Shown here: positions 34,921 through 44,429 of the stretch, one piece after another | Layout of the letters: each line of letters opens with the position of its first letter | Numbering within the stretch: position 1 is the first letter of the stretch | Origin: Brooklawnia sp032229645 | GTDB taxonomy: Bacteria; Actinomycetota; Actinomycetes; Propionibacteriales; Propionibacteriaceae | Assembly: GCA_963722295.1 (NCBI GenBank) | Contig: CAVRLB010000003.1 | Coordinates: forward strand, 186,001-250,000 | Reading direction: 5' to 3' | Length of the DNA: 64,000 bases | Position numbers and translations under genes: made by a program | Notes under the pieces: generated by a model | Seen by the model: the letters and a program-made list of their open reading frames with translations, nothing else | Told to the model about the DNA's origin: nothing | The model's database searches: none

Positions 34921-36669
34921 GTGATCACCCGAATGAGCCACCTTTTTGTGCGGACCCTGCGCGAGGATCCGGCCGACGCCGAAGTCCCCAGTCACCGTTG
35001 GCTGGTGCGCGCCGGCTACATTCGCCGCGTCGCCCCGGGCATCTACTCCTGGCTGCCGTTGGGTCTCAGCGTGCTGCACAAGGTCGAAGAGGTCGTCCGC
35101 GAAGAGATGAACGCGATCGGCGCCCAGGAAGTGCTTTTCCCTGCCCTGCTGCCCGCCGACCCCTACAAGGCCACCGACCGCTGGACCGAATATGGCGACA
35201 ACCTCTTTCGCCTCGTCGACCGCAAGGGCGCGGACATGCTGCTCGGGCCGACTCACGAAGAGATGTTCACCTTGATGGCGAAGGATCAGTGCAGCTCCTA
35301 CAAGGACCTGCCGCTGGCCCTTTACCAGATTCAGACCAAGTACCGCGACGAGGCGCGTCCGCGCGCGGGCATCCTGCGCGGCCGCGAGTTCGTGATGAAG
35401 GACTCCTATTCCTTCGACATCGACAAGGCCGGGCTGGACGCGTCCTATGCCGCCCATCGCGGCGCCTACATCCGCATCTTCGACCGGCTCGGCTTCGAAT
35501 ATGTGATCGTGCAGGCCAACTCGGGTGCCATGGGAGGCTCGGCGTCCGAGGAGTTCCTGGCGATCTCACCCAACGGCGAGGACACGTTCGTCCGTTCACC
35601 GGGCGGTTACGCGGCCAATGTGGAGGCCGTGCGGCGTCCGCTGGCGGCTGAGGTGGACGCATCTGAGGTGCCCGCTGCCGAGATCCACGAGACACCCGAT
35701 TCGCCGACCATCGACACGCTGGTCGCGCAGGCAAACGCGCTCTTCCCGCGCGCCGATCGCGATTGGGTCGCCCATGACACGCTGAAGAATGTCGTATTCA
35801 ACCTGCGTCAGCCCGATGGCAGCGTCGAGCCGTTGGCGATCGGGCTGCCGGGTGACCGCGAGGTCGACGACACCCGACTGGAGGCAGCGGTCTCTCCTGC
35901 GGAGCTGGAGCCGTTCGGCGACGAGGATTTCGCGAGATACCCGCAGCTAGCGAAGGGCTATATCGGCCCGTCGGGGCTCAAGGCTGCCGGGCTGCGCTAC
36001 GTACTCGATCCCGAGGTCGTCCCCGGAACGGCCTGGCTGACCGGCGCCGACAAGCCGGGATACCACGTGATCAATCTGGTCGCCGGCCGCGACTTCGAGA
36101 TCGATGAGCATCTCGACGTGGCCGTGTTGCGCGAGGGCGATCAAGCTCCCGACGGCTCGGGTCCGCTGGGTCTGGCCCGTGGAATCGAGATGGGTCACAT
36201 CTTCCAGCTGGGCACCAAGTACGCGGAGGCGCTCGGTCTGAAGGTGCTGGACCAAAACGGAAAGCTGCAGACCGTCACGATGGGATCCTACGGCGTCGGG
36301 GTCTCGCGTGCGGTTGCCGTGGTCGCCGAGGCGACCTGTGACGACAAGGGTCTGTGCTGGCCTCGTCCGCTGGCCCCCTACGAGGTAATGGTGCTGGCCA
36401 CCGGCAAGGGCGATGAGATAGCGCAGACCGCCGAGAAGCTGGCGTTAGATCTCGACGCCGCCGGTGTCAGCGTGCTGCTGGACGACCGCAAGGCCTCGCC
36501 CGGTGTGAAGTTCAAGGATTCCGAGATCTTGGGCATGCCGACCTCGGTGGTTGTTGGCCGTGGGCTTGCCGACGGCAATGTCGAGATCCGCGACCGCAAG
36601 TCGGGCAGTGCCCGCCCGGTGGCGGTGGCGGACGCCGTCGCCGAGGTGCTCGCCGAGATCGGACGCTGA
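34921..36669 (+). CDS. proS: Prolyl-tRNA synthetase (bacterial type)
   Basis: Charges tRNA-Pro; a class II synthetase with 582 residues, the length of forms with an editing (INS) domain between motifs 2 and 3. Motif 2 is seen as LGPTHEEMFT followed by KYRDEARPRAGILRGREFVMKD. Motif 3 is GSYGVGVSRAVA, and the C-terminal anticodon-binding domain follows from about 475. AGGAG at 34911-34915 lies 5 bases before the GTG. Its 3' end is one base from the convergent DUF4439 gene. Confidence 0.95.
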   Translation: MITRMSHLFVRTLREDPADAEVPSHRWLVRAGYIRRVAPGIYSWLPLGLSVLHKVEEVVREEMNAIGAQEVLFPALLPADPYKATDRWTEYGDNLFRLVDRKGADMLLGPTHEEMFTLMAKDQCSSYKDLPLALYQIQTKYRDEARPRAGILRGREFVMKDSYSFDIDKAGLDASYAAHRGAYIRIFDRLGFEYVIVQANSGAMGGSASEEFLAISPNGEDTFVRSPGGYAANVEAVRRPLAAEVDASEVPAAEIHETPDSPTIDTLVAQANALFPRADRDWVAHDTLKNVVFNLRQPDGSVEPLAIGLPGDREVDDTRLEAAVSPAELEPFGDEDFARYPQLAKGYIGPSGLKAAGLRYVLDPEVVPGTAWLTGADKPGYHVINLVAGRDFEIDEHLDVAVLREGDQAPDGSGPLGLARGIEMGHIFQLGTKYAEALGLKVLDQNGKLQTVTMGSYGVGVSRAVAVVAEATCDDKGLCWPRPLAPYEVMVLATGKGDEIAQTAEKLALDLDAAGVSVLLDDRKASPGVKFKDSEILGMPTSVVVGRGLADGNVEIRDRKSGSARPVAVADAVAEVLAEIGR

Positions 36670-36670
36670 G

Positions 36671-37708
36671 CTAGACCCAACCTGGCCAGTAGGACAATGC
36701 GACACCCCGGTCGCCGGCTCGTCCTGCCTGAACCATCCCCTGCTGGACCGCTTGGGCGCGGCTGGACGCATCGACGGCACCCAACCTGGCCCAGGCGTTC
36801 ATCACGTTCACCTCGAGCGCTCCCCAGATCAGCGCCGTCTGCGCTGCATCGGTGACATCGCCCGGCATCGTGTATTCGGGCGGCTGAGGCTCGGGTGTTG
36901 CTCCACTTGCCACGATGGTGGCCGCGATCGCGTCCCGCTCGCGCATCGCCTCGCCCAGCCGGGCAGCCAGCAGATCTGCCGTCGGATCGAGATAGTCCAC
37001 GCGGCCATAGAGCGCCTGCAAACCGAAGACGAGCGCGCGTTGCTGGCTCAGCAAGACCTGCTCGGCCGCGCCGAGATCACCCATCTCGGTCTGTGCCGGC
37101 ACAGCGTCACCGGCCACCGGGACCGGACGATTGAACGCCGAACCATCGCCGGAGCCAAGCACCTGTGCGGCCAGCTGCGCGCACAGCAGCTGCGAAATCC
37201 ACAGCAGCGCCATGCTGCCCGCCAGGCCCGCATCCGCGTCCGCACCGACAGCCGAGGTGGGAAGAGCCGAAATCAGATCGGCAAGCGCCGTCTCCTGGGC
37301 GGCGAGCGCGCCGGCCGCCTCGGCTTGTGAACCCGGAATCGCGAGCTCACCGGCGGTGATCTCTTCGATCGGCGTGGGATCGGCCAGCACCCCGCCCAGC
37401 GGATCCGCCTGGCAGAGCACGGTCAGGTGCGCTCCATGCTGGGCGGAAAGCGCGCTACACCATGATACGAACGCCGGATCAGCGCCCGGAATGGCGGCGC
37501 ACCCGTCGGCCAACGCGATCAGATCGGCGGTCGACTGAGCGGTCTGCCGACGGGCATCGTCCAGCGTCGGCTGCACATGCGGGGTCGTGTCCGGGCTGAT
37601 CAGCGGACTCGGTGCGCATGCCGCCAATGCCCCGGCGGCGGAACCGGCCAAGGCCAGTTGCAGGAACGTGCGGCGCCGCAAGCGGGTCTGCGCGCCAGGG
37701 GTGATCAT
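36671..37708 (-). CDS. DUF4439 ferritin-like lipoprotein with twin-arginine signal
   Basis: A 345-residue exported protein. The N-terminus RRRTFLQLALAGSAAGALAAC combines a twin-arginine motif with a lipobox cysteine (residue 31), so it is likely folded before export and then lipid-anchored. The C-terminal part (about 215-345) is helical and matches the ferritin-like DUF4439. Such genes are neighbours of proS and rimP in other actinobacteria (for example Rv2844). Function is unknown. It converges on proS and diverges from rimP. Confidence 0.75.
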   Translation of the reverse strand: MITPGAQTRLRRRTFLQLALAGSAAGALAACAPSPLISPDTTPHVQPTLDDARRQTAQSTADLIALADGCAAIPGADPAFVSWCSALSAQHGAHLTVLCQADPLGGVLADPTPIEEITAGELAIPGSQAEAAGALAAQETALADLISALPTSAVGADADAGLAGSMALLWISQLLCAQLAAQVLGSGDGSAFNRPVPVAGDAVPAQTEMGDLGAAEQVLLSQQRALVFGLQALYGRVDYLDPTADLLAARLGEAMRERDAIAATIVASGATPEPQPPEYTMPGDVTDAAQTALIWGALEVNVMNAWARLGAVDASSRAQAVQQGMVQAGRAGDRGVALSYWPGWV

Positions 37709-37815
37709 GGGCCCACCTTAGCGTCTCGGCACGGTGCGGGTGTTGCGGCGATGGCCTAGACTGGCAGACCAGCGTCATGCTGAGAAACAATTGGCTACTC
37801 ACAAAAGGATCGTCC

Positions 37816-38304
37816 ATGAAGCACACCGGACTCGAAGAGGAGTTGGCGGCTGTGCTCGCGGGTCACCAACTCGAACTCGACGATCTCGAGATTCAGGCTG
37901 CAGGAAAACGGCGCGTCGTCCGGGTCACGGTGGATGGCGATGGGCCTGCCGGAGGCGGACCCGATCTCGACCAGATCGCGGCTGCGACCAGGGCAATCTC
38001 TCAAGCGCTCGACGAGACCGATGCTCTCGGCGAGGCCCCCTACACCCTTGAGGTGAGCACCCGCGGAGTGTCCCGCCCGCTCACCAGGCCGGCGCATTAC
38101 CGTCGCAATAAGACCCGCCTAGTGGCGCTCACCCTGACCGACGACAGCACTGTGACGGGCCGGATCTGCGATGCAGATGACAATGCGGTCACCGTCGATG
38201 TTGACGGTAGCCAGCGCAGCATCGCGCTCGATGAGATTTCCAAGGCTGTGGTCCAGGTGGAGATGAACCGCCGCCCGACCGATGACGACGAGGCAGGGGA
38301 GTAA
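37816..38304 (+). CDS. rimP: Ribosome maturation factor RimP
   Basis: Assists late 30S assembly. The 162-residue protein has the N-terminal alpha/beta domain (LDDLEIQAAGKRRVVRVTVDG) and the C-terminal SH3-like barrel, with the conserved YTLEVSTRGVSRPLTRPAHYRRN between them. AAGGA at 37805-37809 lies 6 bases before the ATG at 37816. nusA begins 6 bases after its stop. Confidence 0.94.
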   Translation: MKHTGLEEELAAVLAGHQLELDDLEIQAAGKRRVVRVTVDGDGPAGGGPDLDQIAAATRAISQALDETDALGEAPYTLEVSTRGVSRPLTRPAHYRRNKTRLVALTLTDDSTVTGRICDADDNAVTVDVDGSQRSIALDEISKAVVQVEMNRRPTDDDEAGE

Positions 38305-38310
38305 ACCCGG

Positions 38311-39288
38311 ATGGATATTGATCTGTCGGCTCTACGAGCCATCGAACGGGACAAGGAGATTCCGCTCGACTTTCTGCTGAAGGCACTCGAGGACGCTCTG
38401 CTGAACGCCTACCTGAAGACCGACGGTGCCAAGCCCGGGGCCCGGGTGGTGCTCGACCGCAAGAGCGGCGCGGTAGCGGTGATGGTGCCCGATCTCAACG
38501 AGGACGGCGAGCAGGTCGGTGAGTACGATGACACGCCCGCCGATTTCGGACGGGTTGCCGCCTCCACCGCCCGCCAGGTGATCTTCCAGCGGTTGCGCGA
38601 GCATGAGGACGAACAGAAGTACGGACGCTTCGCTGCGTCCGAGGGAGACATCTTGACCGGTGTCATCCAGCAGGACCGCGACTCTCGCTCGGTGCGTGTC
38701 GATCTCGGCCAGATCGAGGCGATCATGCCGCTGGCCGAGCAGGCCCCCGGCGAGGCGTACACCCACGGCAAGCGGCTTCGCGTCTACGTGGTGACCGTTC
38801 GCAAGGAACTGCGCGGCCCGCAGGTGATCGTCAGCCGCACGCATCCGAATCTGGTGAAGAAGCTCTTCGCGCTAGAGGTGCCCGAGATAGAGCAGGGCAT
38901 CGTTGAGATCAAGGAGATCGCCCGCGAGGCCGGGCATCGCAGCAAGATCGCGGTGCACTCCAACAATCCCGAGGTCAACGCCAAGGGAGCCTGCATCGGC
39001 CCGATGGGCCAGCGAGTGCGTGCCGTCATGCACGAGCTCAATGAGGAGAAGATCGACATCGTCGATTGGGACGCCGATCCGGCCAAGTTCGTGGCCAGCG
39101 CGCTCAGTCCGGCGAAGGTCAGCCAGGTCATCGTGTTGGACGCCGCAGCGCACGCTGCCCGGGTCATCGTCCCCGACTACCAGCTCAGCCTGGCCATCGG
39201 GCGAGAGGGCCAAAACGCCCGTCTCGCCGCCCGGTTGACCGGTTGGCGCATCGACATTCAGCCCGACACAAACGTTGAAAGCGCCTGA
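38311..39288 (+). CDS. nusA: Transcription termination/antitermination factor NusA
   Basis: Binds RNA polymerase and nascent RNA to modulate pausing, termination and antitermination. The 325-residue protein has an N-terminal polymerase-binding domain (1-105), an S1 domain (about 108-175) and two KH domains with GPMGQRV and GREGQNA loops near residues 230 and 298. It lacks the acidic repeats of E. coli NusA, as usual in actinobacteria. It overlaps ylxR by 14 bases. Confidence 0.95.
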   Translation: MDIDLSALRAIERDKEIPLDFLLKALEDALLNAYLKTDGAKPGARVVLDRKSGAVAVMVPDLNEDGEQVGEYDDTPADFGRVAASTARQVIFQRLREHEDEQKYGRFAASEGDILTGVIQQDRDSRSVRVDLGQIEAIMPLAEQAPGEAYTHGKRLRVYVVTVRKELRGPQVIVSRTHPNLVKKLFALEVPEIEQGIVEIKEIAREAGHRSKIAVHSNNPEVNAKGACIGPMGQRVRAVMHELNEEKIDIVDWDADPAKFVASALSPAKVSQVIVLDAAAHAARVIVPDYQLSLAIGREGQNARLAARLTGWRIDIQPDTNVESA

Positions 39289-39577
39289 TCCGGCACGGCC
39301 GGTCCTCCGTCCGGTTTCGCGGCGGCCCGCTCGCACCTGCGTGGGCTGCCGGGTCAGCTGTGATCCAGCAGGGCTGACCCGCTTCGTCCTGGACGGCTCG
39401 GTGCTACAGCTCGATCTGACCGGTGATGCCCCCGGACGCGGAGCCTGGCTGCACTCCGAGGCTGCCTGTGTCGCCGAGGCGCGCCGCCGTGGGGCGTTCG
39501 CCCGCAGCTTCCACCACAAGGTGGACGATTCAGTCCTCGACGGCTGGCCCGAGCGGCTGCTGCGTCCGGACCAGTGA
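39275..39577 (+). CDS. ylxR: YlxR (DUF448) RNA-binding protein
   Basis: A 100-residue protein with the YlxR pattern RTCVGCR (residues 20-26), LTRFV, GRGAWLH and AFARSFHHKV. Family members bind RNA or RNase P RNA in studied species. The only in-frame start that fits is the TTG at 39275 inside the nusA end, which implies coupled translation. It keeps the usual nusA-ylxR-infB order. Confidence 0.85.
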   Translation: MKAPDPARPVLRPVSRRPARTCVGCRVSCDPAGLTRFVLDGSVLQLDLTGDAPGRGAWLHSEAACVAEARRRGAFARSFHHKVDDSVLDGWPERLLRPDQ

Positions 39578-39715
39578 GGCCCGCCGCGCTGATCGCCGTC
39601 GGCAGGGTCAACGAGATCCGAGTCGGCGCAACCGCAGCGCAGCGACGCGCTCGGCTCGGGCCAGGTGCTCGTGATGGCGGTCAGGCATCCGGCCAACGGC
39701 GTCCGGCTCGGCGGG

Positions 39716-39746
39716 TTGGGCATCGCGCGGGGAAGCGCGATATACT
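39716..39746 (+). promoter_or_regulatory. Probable infB promoter in the ylxR-infB gap
   Basis: The gap 39578-39969 (392 bases) contains TTGGGC (39716) and TATACT (39741) separated by 19 bases. A TCGCGC/GCGCGA inverted repeat lies in the spacer and could bind a regulator. A 5'-leader of about 215 bases results. A short open frame starting at GTG 39574, overlapping the ylxR stop, has no recognisable family match. I see nothing else in the gap. Confidence 0.45.
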
Positions 39747-39969
39747 CGGTCACGCGTGTCTTCGGGGAAGGTTCCGAAGAACTCGGCAAAGCCCCCGTCA
39801 ATGATGGCGCCAATGGCGCGGTCAGTTGCGGGCTGGGGCCGGGTATTGCGGTGATCACGCAGAGCCAGAAGGTGGGCGACAGCTCATGACGACTCGATGA
39901 GTACTCACCAATGAGCACCAAAAACAACTAGGTGGTTCTGGCACCGGGCCTGGACCACGAAGGAGATCA

Positions 39970-42909
39970 GTGGCCAAGGTCCGCGTTTACGAGCTTGCTA
40001 AAGAGCTCGGAATGGAAAGCAAGGAGCTTCTCGGCACCCTGAAAGAGATGGGCGAATTCGTTCGCTCGGCGTCCTCGACGATTGAGGCGCCCGTGGTCCG
40101 CAGGGTGACGGAGAGAGTGAGCGACGCCAAGAAGGGCGCCGCGGGGGGAGCGTCGTCCGACGCGTCTCCCGCAAGTAAGAAGAGCGGTGCGTCCGGACCC
40201 AGTCCGAAGCCCGCAGCAGCCAAGACTTCACAGCCCGACGCCCCGCAAGCAGCCGCCGGCGCGAAGGTCGGGCCGCGCACCACGCCAGGCCCGCACCCGC
40301 CGGTGCCCGGCCCACGCGCCACGCCGGGTCCGCGTCCTGCGCCCGCCCCGCGTGCGACTCCTGGTTCGCGTCCGACGAGCGGCCAATCCGGCCAATCCAG
40401 CCAGCACACAGCCGGCAAGCCGGCCCAGACCCAGCGTCCGCATGCCAAGCCGTCTGGCTCGGCCGGCGGCTCACAGCAGCGTCCGGCAGCGCCGTCGTCG
40501 CAGCCGTCGCCCGGCGGGGCCCGTCCCACTCCGGGACCGCGTCGTACCCCGGCCCCCGGAAACACCAGCAAGCCAGCGGCTCCGGGACCGCGTCCCGGTC
40601 CTAGTCCGGCGAATGTACGTCGTCCCGGCGCCCCGCGTCCGGGAAACAACCCGTTCTCGTCGTCCCAGGGCATGGGCCAGGCTCGCCGCAGCGGTGGCAC
40701 CCAGCAGCGATCCGGTGGCCGCGATGGTGGCGCGCCGCGTTCAGGTGAAGGCCGCATGCCGCGTCCGGGTGGCAGCGGCGGCATGCCGCGTCCGAATCCG
40801 GCGATGATGCCCAAGCATGTCAACCCTTCGATCGGTGGCCAGCAAGGCGCGGCCGCCGGTGGCGGCGGCCGTGGCGGACGCCCCGGTGGCGCCGGCCGTG
40901 GTCGTGGCGGTCCGTCGATGGGAGGCGCGCCCGGCGGTGGCATGGGCGGCGGGCCAAATCGTGGCCGCGGTGGTCGTGGCGGTACTCAGGGTGCTTTCGG
41001 GCGCGCTGGATCGAACCGCCGGGGCCGCAAGTCGAAGAAGCAGCGTCGTCAAGAGTTCGACGAGATGCAGGCGCCGTCGATCGGTGGCGTACGCATCCGC
41101 GGTGGCGATGGCCAGGTTGTCAGGCTCCGCAGGGGCTCGTCGCTGACCGATTTGGCCGAGAAGATCAAGGCAGAGCCAGCGCAGCTGGTGCAGGTCTTGT
41201 TCAACCTCGGTGAGATGATCACCGCGACCCAGTCGGTTCCGGATGAGACGCTGGAGATTCTCGGCGCCGAGTTGAATTACAAGATTCAGGTCGTCAGTCC
41301 CGAGGACGAGGATCGTGAGCTGCTGGAAAGCTTCGATCTGGAGTTCGGCGAGAACGAGGGCGGCGAGCAGGACCTCAAGGCTCGTCCGCCGGTTGTCACC
41401 GTCATGGGCCACGTCGATCACGGCAAGACGAAGCTGCTGGACGCGCTGCGGCACACCAATGTGCAGGCCAAGGAAGCCGGCGGCATCACTCAGTCGATCG
41501 GCGCCTACCAGATCGAGACCGAGGTGGACGGCAACGAGCGTGCCATCACCTTCATCGATACCCCTGGTCACGAGGCCTTCACTGCCATGCGTGCCCGTGG
41601 CGCCAAGTCGACCGACATCGCCGTTCTGGTGGTGGCGGCAGATGATGGTGTGATGCCGCAGACGATCGAGGCTTTGAACCATGCCACGGCAGCAGATGTG
41701 CCGATCGTGGTCGCGGTCAACAAGATCGACAAGGCCGGCGCCGATCCGTCGAAGGTACGCGGCCAGCTCATGGAGTTCGGTCTGGTGCCCGAGGAATACG
41801 GCGGACAGAGCATGTTCGTGGATGTCTCCGCCGTCACGAGCGAGGGCCTCGACAGCCTTCTCGAGGCCATCATCTTGACCGCCGACGCGGCGCTTGATCT
41901 GCGGGCCAACCCGACTATGGACGCGCAGGGCGTCGCGATCGAGGCTCACCTGGACCAGGGTCGCGGCCCGGTGGCAACCGTGCTCATCCAGCGCGGCACG
42001 CTGCACCGCGGTGACTCGATCGTGGCTGGTGCAGCCCACGGCCGCGTCCGCGCGATGATCAACGATCACGGCGACACGATCGACGAGGCTCCACCGTCGA
42101 TGCCGGTCCAGGTGCTCGGTCTGACGACCGTGCCGGGAGCGGGAGACAACTTCCTGGTCGTCGAGGACGACCGGATGGCTCGCCAGATCGCTGCCAAGCG
42201 CGACTCGAACCGCCGTGCGGCACTGCAGGCACAGTCCTCGCGGCGCAAGACCCTGGAAGAGCTCTTCGAGCAACTCGAGAAGGGCGAGACCAGCGAGCTC
42301 ACGTTGATCCTGAAGGGCGACGGCGCGGGTTCTGTCGAAGCACTCGAAGATGCGCTGTCGAAGATCGAGGTCTCCGACGAGGTCGGTCTGCGCGTCATCG
42401 ACCGCGGTGTCGGTGCGATCACCGAGACCAACGTGTCGCTGGCGGCCGCGTCCACACCGCACGCGGTCATCCTCGGTTTCAACGTTCGCCCGACCGTGCA
42501 GGCTGCCCGCCTGGCCGATCAGGAGAACGTCGACATCCGCTACTACTCGGTCATCTACGATGCGATCGACGAGATCGAAGCAGCGCTCAAGGGCATGCTC
42601 AAGCCGATCTTCGAGGAGAAGACGCAGGGCACCGCGGAGATCCGCGAGATCTTCCGGAGCTCCAAGTTCGGCAACATCGCAGGCTGTATGGTCACCGATG
42701 GTCACCTCAAGCGCAATGCGAAGGCGCGCTTGCTGCGTGACGGTGTGGTGGTCGCCGAAACCTCGATCGCCTCGTTGCGCCGGGAGAAGGACGATGTCAC
42801 CGAGGTTCGAGAGGGCTTCGAATGTGGTCTGACATTGGCGAACTACTCCGATATTCAGACCGGCGACGTCATCGAGACCTATGAGATGATCGAAAAGGCT
42901 CGCGACTGA
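39970..42909 (+). CDS. infB: Translation initiation factor IF-2
   Basis: GTPase that brings initiator tRNA to the 30S subunit and promotes subunit joining. The 979-residue protein has an IF2_N domain (1-55) and a low-complexity linker (about 55-360) with Pro-Gly-Pro-Arg repeats followed by a Gly/Arg-rich tract. A second IF2_N domain (about 375-430) and the G domain follow. GHVDHGKT is at 480-487, DTPGHEAF from 530 and NKID at 584-587. The long basic linker is typical of actinobacteria. The GTG start follows an AAGGAG site. Confidence 0.97.
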   Translation: MAKVRVYELAKELGMESKELLGTLKEMGEFVRSASSTIEAPVVRRVTERVSDAKKGAAGGASSDASPASKKSGASGPSPKPAAAKTSQPDAPQAAAGAKVGPRTTPGPHPPVPGPRATPGPRPAPAPRATPGSRPTSGQSGQSSQHTAGKPAQTQRPHAKPSGSAGGSQQRPAAPSSQPSPGGARPTPGPRRTPAPGNTSKPAAPGPRPGPSPANVRRPGAPRPGNNPFSSSQGMGQARRSGGTQQRSGGRDGGAPRSGEGRMPRPGGSGGMPRPNPAMMPKHVNPSIGGQQGAAAGGGGRGGRPGGAGRGRGGPSMGGAPGGGMGGGPNRGRGGRGGTQGAFGRAGSNRRGRKSKKQRRQEFDEMQAPSIGGVRIRGGDGQVVRLRRGSSLTDLAEKIKAEPAQLVQVLFNLGEMITATQSVPDETLEILGAELNYKIQVVSPEDEDRELLESFDLEFGENEGGEQDLKARPPVVTVMGHVDHGKTKLLDALRHTNVQAKEAGGITQSIGAYQIETEVDGNERAITFIDTPGHEAFTAMRARGAKSTDIAVLVVAADDGVMPQTIEALNHATAADVPIVVAVNKIDKAGADPSKVRGQLMEFGLVPEEYGGQSMFVDVSAVTSEGLDSLLEAIILTADAALDLRANPTMDAQGVAIEAHLDQGRGPVATVLIQRGTLHRGDSIVAGAAHGRVRAMINDHGDTIDEAPPSMPVQVLGLTTVPGAGDNFLVVEDDRMARQIAAKRDSNRRAALQAQSSRRKTLEELFEQLEKGETSELTLILKGDGAGSVEALEDALSKIEVSDEVGLRVIDRGVGAITETNVSLAAASTPHAVILGFNVRPTVQAARLADQENVDIRYYSVIYDAIDEIEAALKGMLKPIFEEKTQGTAEIREIFRSSKFGNIAGCMVTDGHLKRNAKARLLRDGVVVAETSIASLRREKDDVTEVREGFECGLTLANYSDIQTGDVIETYEMIEKARD

Positions 42910-42929
42910 TCCACCGAACGACCAATGAA

Positions 42930-42960
42930 GCGGGCGGGAGACCACGAGTCTTCCGCCCGC
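42930..42960 (+). terminator. Strong hairpin between infB and rbfA
   Basis: A 13-bp stem with one G-T wobble: GCGGGCGGGAGAC (42930-42942) with GTCTTCCGCCCGC (42948-42960), five-base loop CACGA. Only a distant TTTT follows, so it may be an attenuator, a partial terminator or an RNA-processing site. Confidence 0.6.
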
Positions 42961-42990
42961 TGTTCACATCACGTTTTCCTGGAGGGGAAC

Positions 42991-43449
42991 ATGGCTAATC
43001 CACGAATCGCCAAGCTCGAGGACCAGATTCAGCGGATCATCGCGCAGATGCTGGAGCGCCGCGTGAAGGACCCGCGGCTCGGGTTCGTCACCATCACCGA
43101 GGTTCGGCTCACCGGCGACGCGCGCGAGGCGAGCGTCTTCTATACCGATCTCGGGCGCTCATTGGACGGCCGCGAGGCCGATGCCGAGGGCGGCGTCACC
43201 AACACCCCGGCGGCCCTGGAATCGGCCAAGGGTTTGTTGCGCAGCACCATCGGGCAGCAGCTGGGGCTGAAGTTCACCCCTTCGCTGACCTTCATCCCGG
43301 ACGCCAGCGAGGTCGCCGCCCAAGACATGGAGGATCTGCTCGCCCGGGTACAAGCGAGCGATGCCGAACTGGCAAGCCGGCGCGAAGGTTCCGCGTTCGC
43401 GGGGGACGCCGACCCGTACAAGAAGCCCGCCGAACCGGACGACGAGTGA
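42991..43449 (+). CDS. rbfA: Ribosome-binding factor A
   Basis: Helps 16S rRNA 5'-end maturation in 30S assembly. The 152-residue protein has the KH-like core with RIAKLEDQIQRIIAQML and KDPRLGFVTITEVRLTGD. A charged C-terminal tail of about 30 residues (ASRREGSAF onward) follows. GGAGGGG at 42981 precedes the ATG at 42991. Its stop overlaps the truB start (GTGA). Confidence 0.95.
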   Translation: MANPRIAKLEDQIQRIIAQMLERRVKDPRLGFVTITEVRLTGDAREASVFYTDLGRSLDGREADAEGGVTNTPAALESAKGLLRSTIGQQLGLKFTPSLTFIPDASEVAAQDMEDLLARVQASDAELASRREGSAFAGDADPYKKPAEPDDE

Positions 43450-44366
43450 GCGTGACCGACGATCAGGTATCACCGTCGGCCGTCCGCCGCGCGGCAGGTC
43501 TCACCGCTCCAGGGCTGCTGGTCATCGACAAGCCGGCGGGCCTGACCTCGCATCAGGTCGTCGGACGCGTCCGCCGGGTCTTCGGTACCCGAAAGGTCGG
43601 CCATGCCGGCACGCTGGATCCGATGGCCACCGGAGTGCTGATCGTCGGTCTCAATCGCGCGACCAGGCTGCTTGGTCATCTGGCGCTGCACGACAAGGCT
43701 TACTCGGCGACGATCAGGCTCGGAGCATCGACGACCACCGATGACGCCGAGGGAGAGCCGATCGTCGGGGCTGACGCGTCCGGGATCCCGTTGGCGCTGG
43801 TCGTTGCCCAGGCGCAGGATTTCCGTGGGGTGATTCAGCAGCGTCCGAGCACGGTTTCTGCCATCAAGGTGGACGGCAAGCGTGCCTACGCGCGGGCCCG
43901 GGCGGGCGAAGATGTGCAACTCGCCGCCCGCGAGGTGACGGTCAGCCGCTTCGATGCGCTCGCGGCACGAGTGGTCGACGAGTATCTCGACGTGGATGTC
44001 GAGGTCGAATGCTCGTCGGGCACCTATGTGCGCGCGCTGGCCCGTGACCTCGGCGAGGCGCTGGGCGTCGGAGGCCATCTGACGATGCTGCGCCGCACCC
44101 GGATCGGCAGGTTCACCCTCGGCGCCGCTCATCAACTGGACTCGCTGGAGCCGTCGACGCCGCTGATGAGCATGGCCGAGGCGGCGCGCCTGAGCTTCCC
44201 GGTGGTCGAGGTAGACGAGGCAGCCGCGCGCGATGTCGGTTTCGGCCGGGCTTTGGACATCCAGGTGTCGGCCGAGGTGACGGGAATCGTCGGCCCGTCC
44301 GGGGAGTTGCTCGCGCTCTATCGCCCGAGCGGGGAGTCGTCTCGCCCGGTGGCGGTATTGATCTAG
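43446..44366 (+). CDS. truB: tRNA pseudouridine(55) synthase TruB
   Basis: Isomerises U55 in the T-loop of tRNA. The 306-residue protein has the catalytic aspartate in GHAGTLDPMATGVL (D62) and the family motif KPAGLTSHQVV near residue 30. A C-terminal extension from about 230 fits the actinobacterial PUA-like domain. It is translationally coupled to rbfA by a 4-base overlap. Confidence 0.95.
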   Translation: MSVTDDQVSPSAVRRAAGLTAPGLLVIDKPAGLTSHQVVGRVRRVFGTRKVGHAGTLDPMATGVLIVGLNRATRLLGHLALHDKAYSATIRLGASTTTDDAEGEPIVGADASGIPLALVVAQAQDFRGVIQQRPSTVSAIKVDGKRAYARARAGEDVQLAAREVTVSRFDALAARVVDEYLDVDVEVECSSGTYVRALARDLGEALGVGGHLTMLRRTRIGRFTLGAAHQLDSLEPSTPLMSMAEAARLSFPVVEVDEAAARDVGFGRALDIQVSAEVTGIVGPSGELLALYRPSGESSRPVAVLI

Positions 44367-44429
44367 GTTGCCTGGAGTTCACCCAGATCGACTATGCGGT
44401 CGAGGATTCAGTGGCCCATGTCGTGAGTC

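Noticed and set aside
40741..42945. 734-codon open frame on the minus strand opposite infB
   Set aside because: It mirrors the GC-rich codon pattern of infB, has no recognisable domain, and infB is certain.
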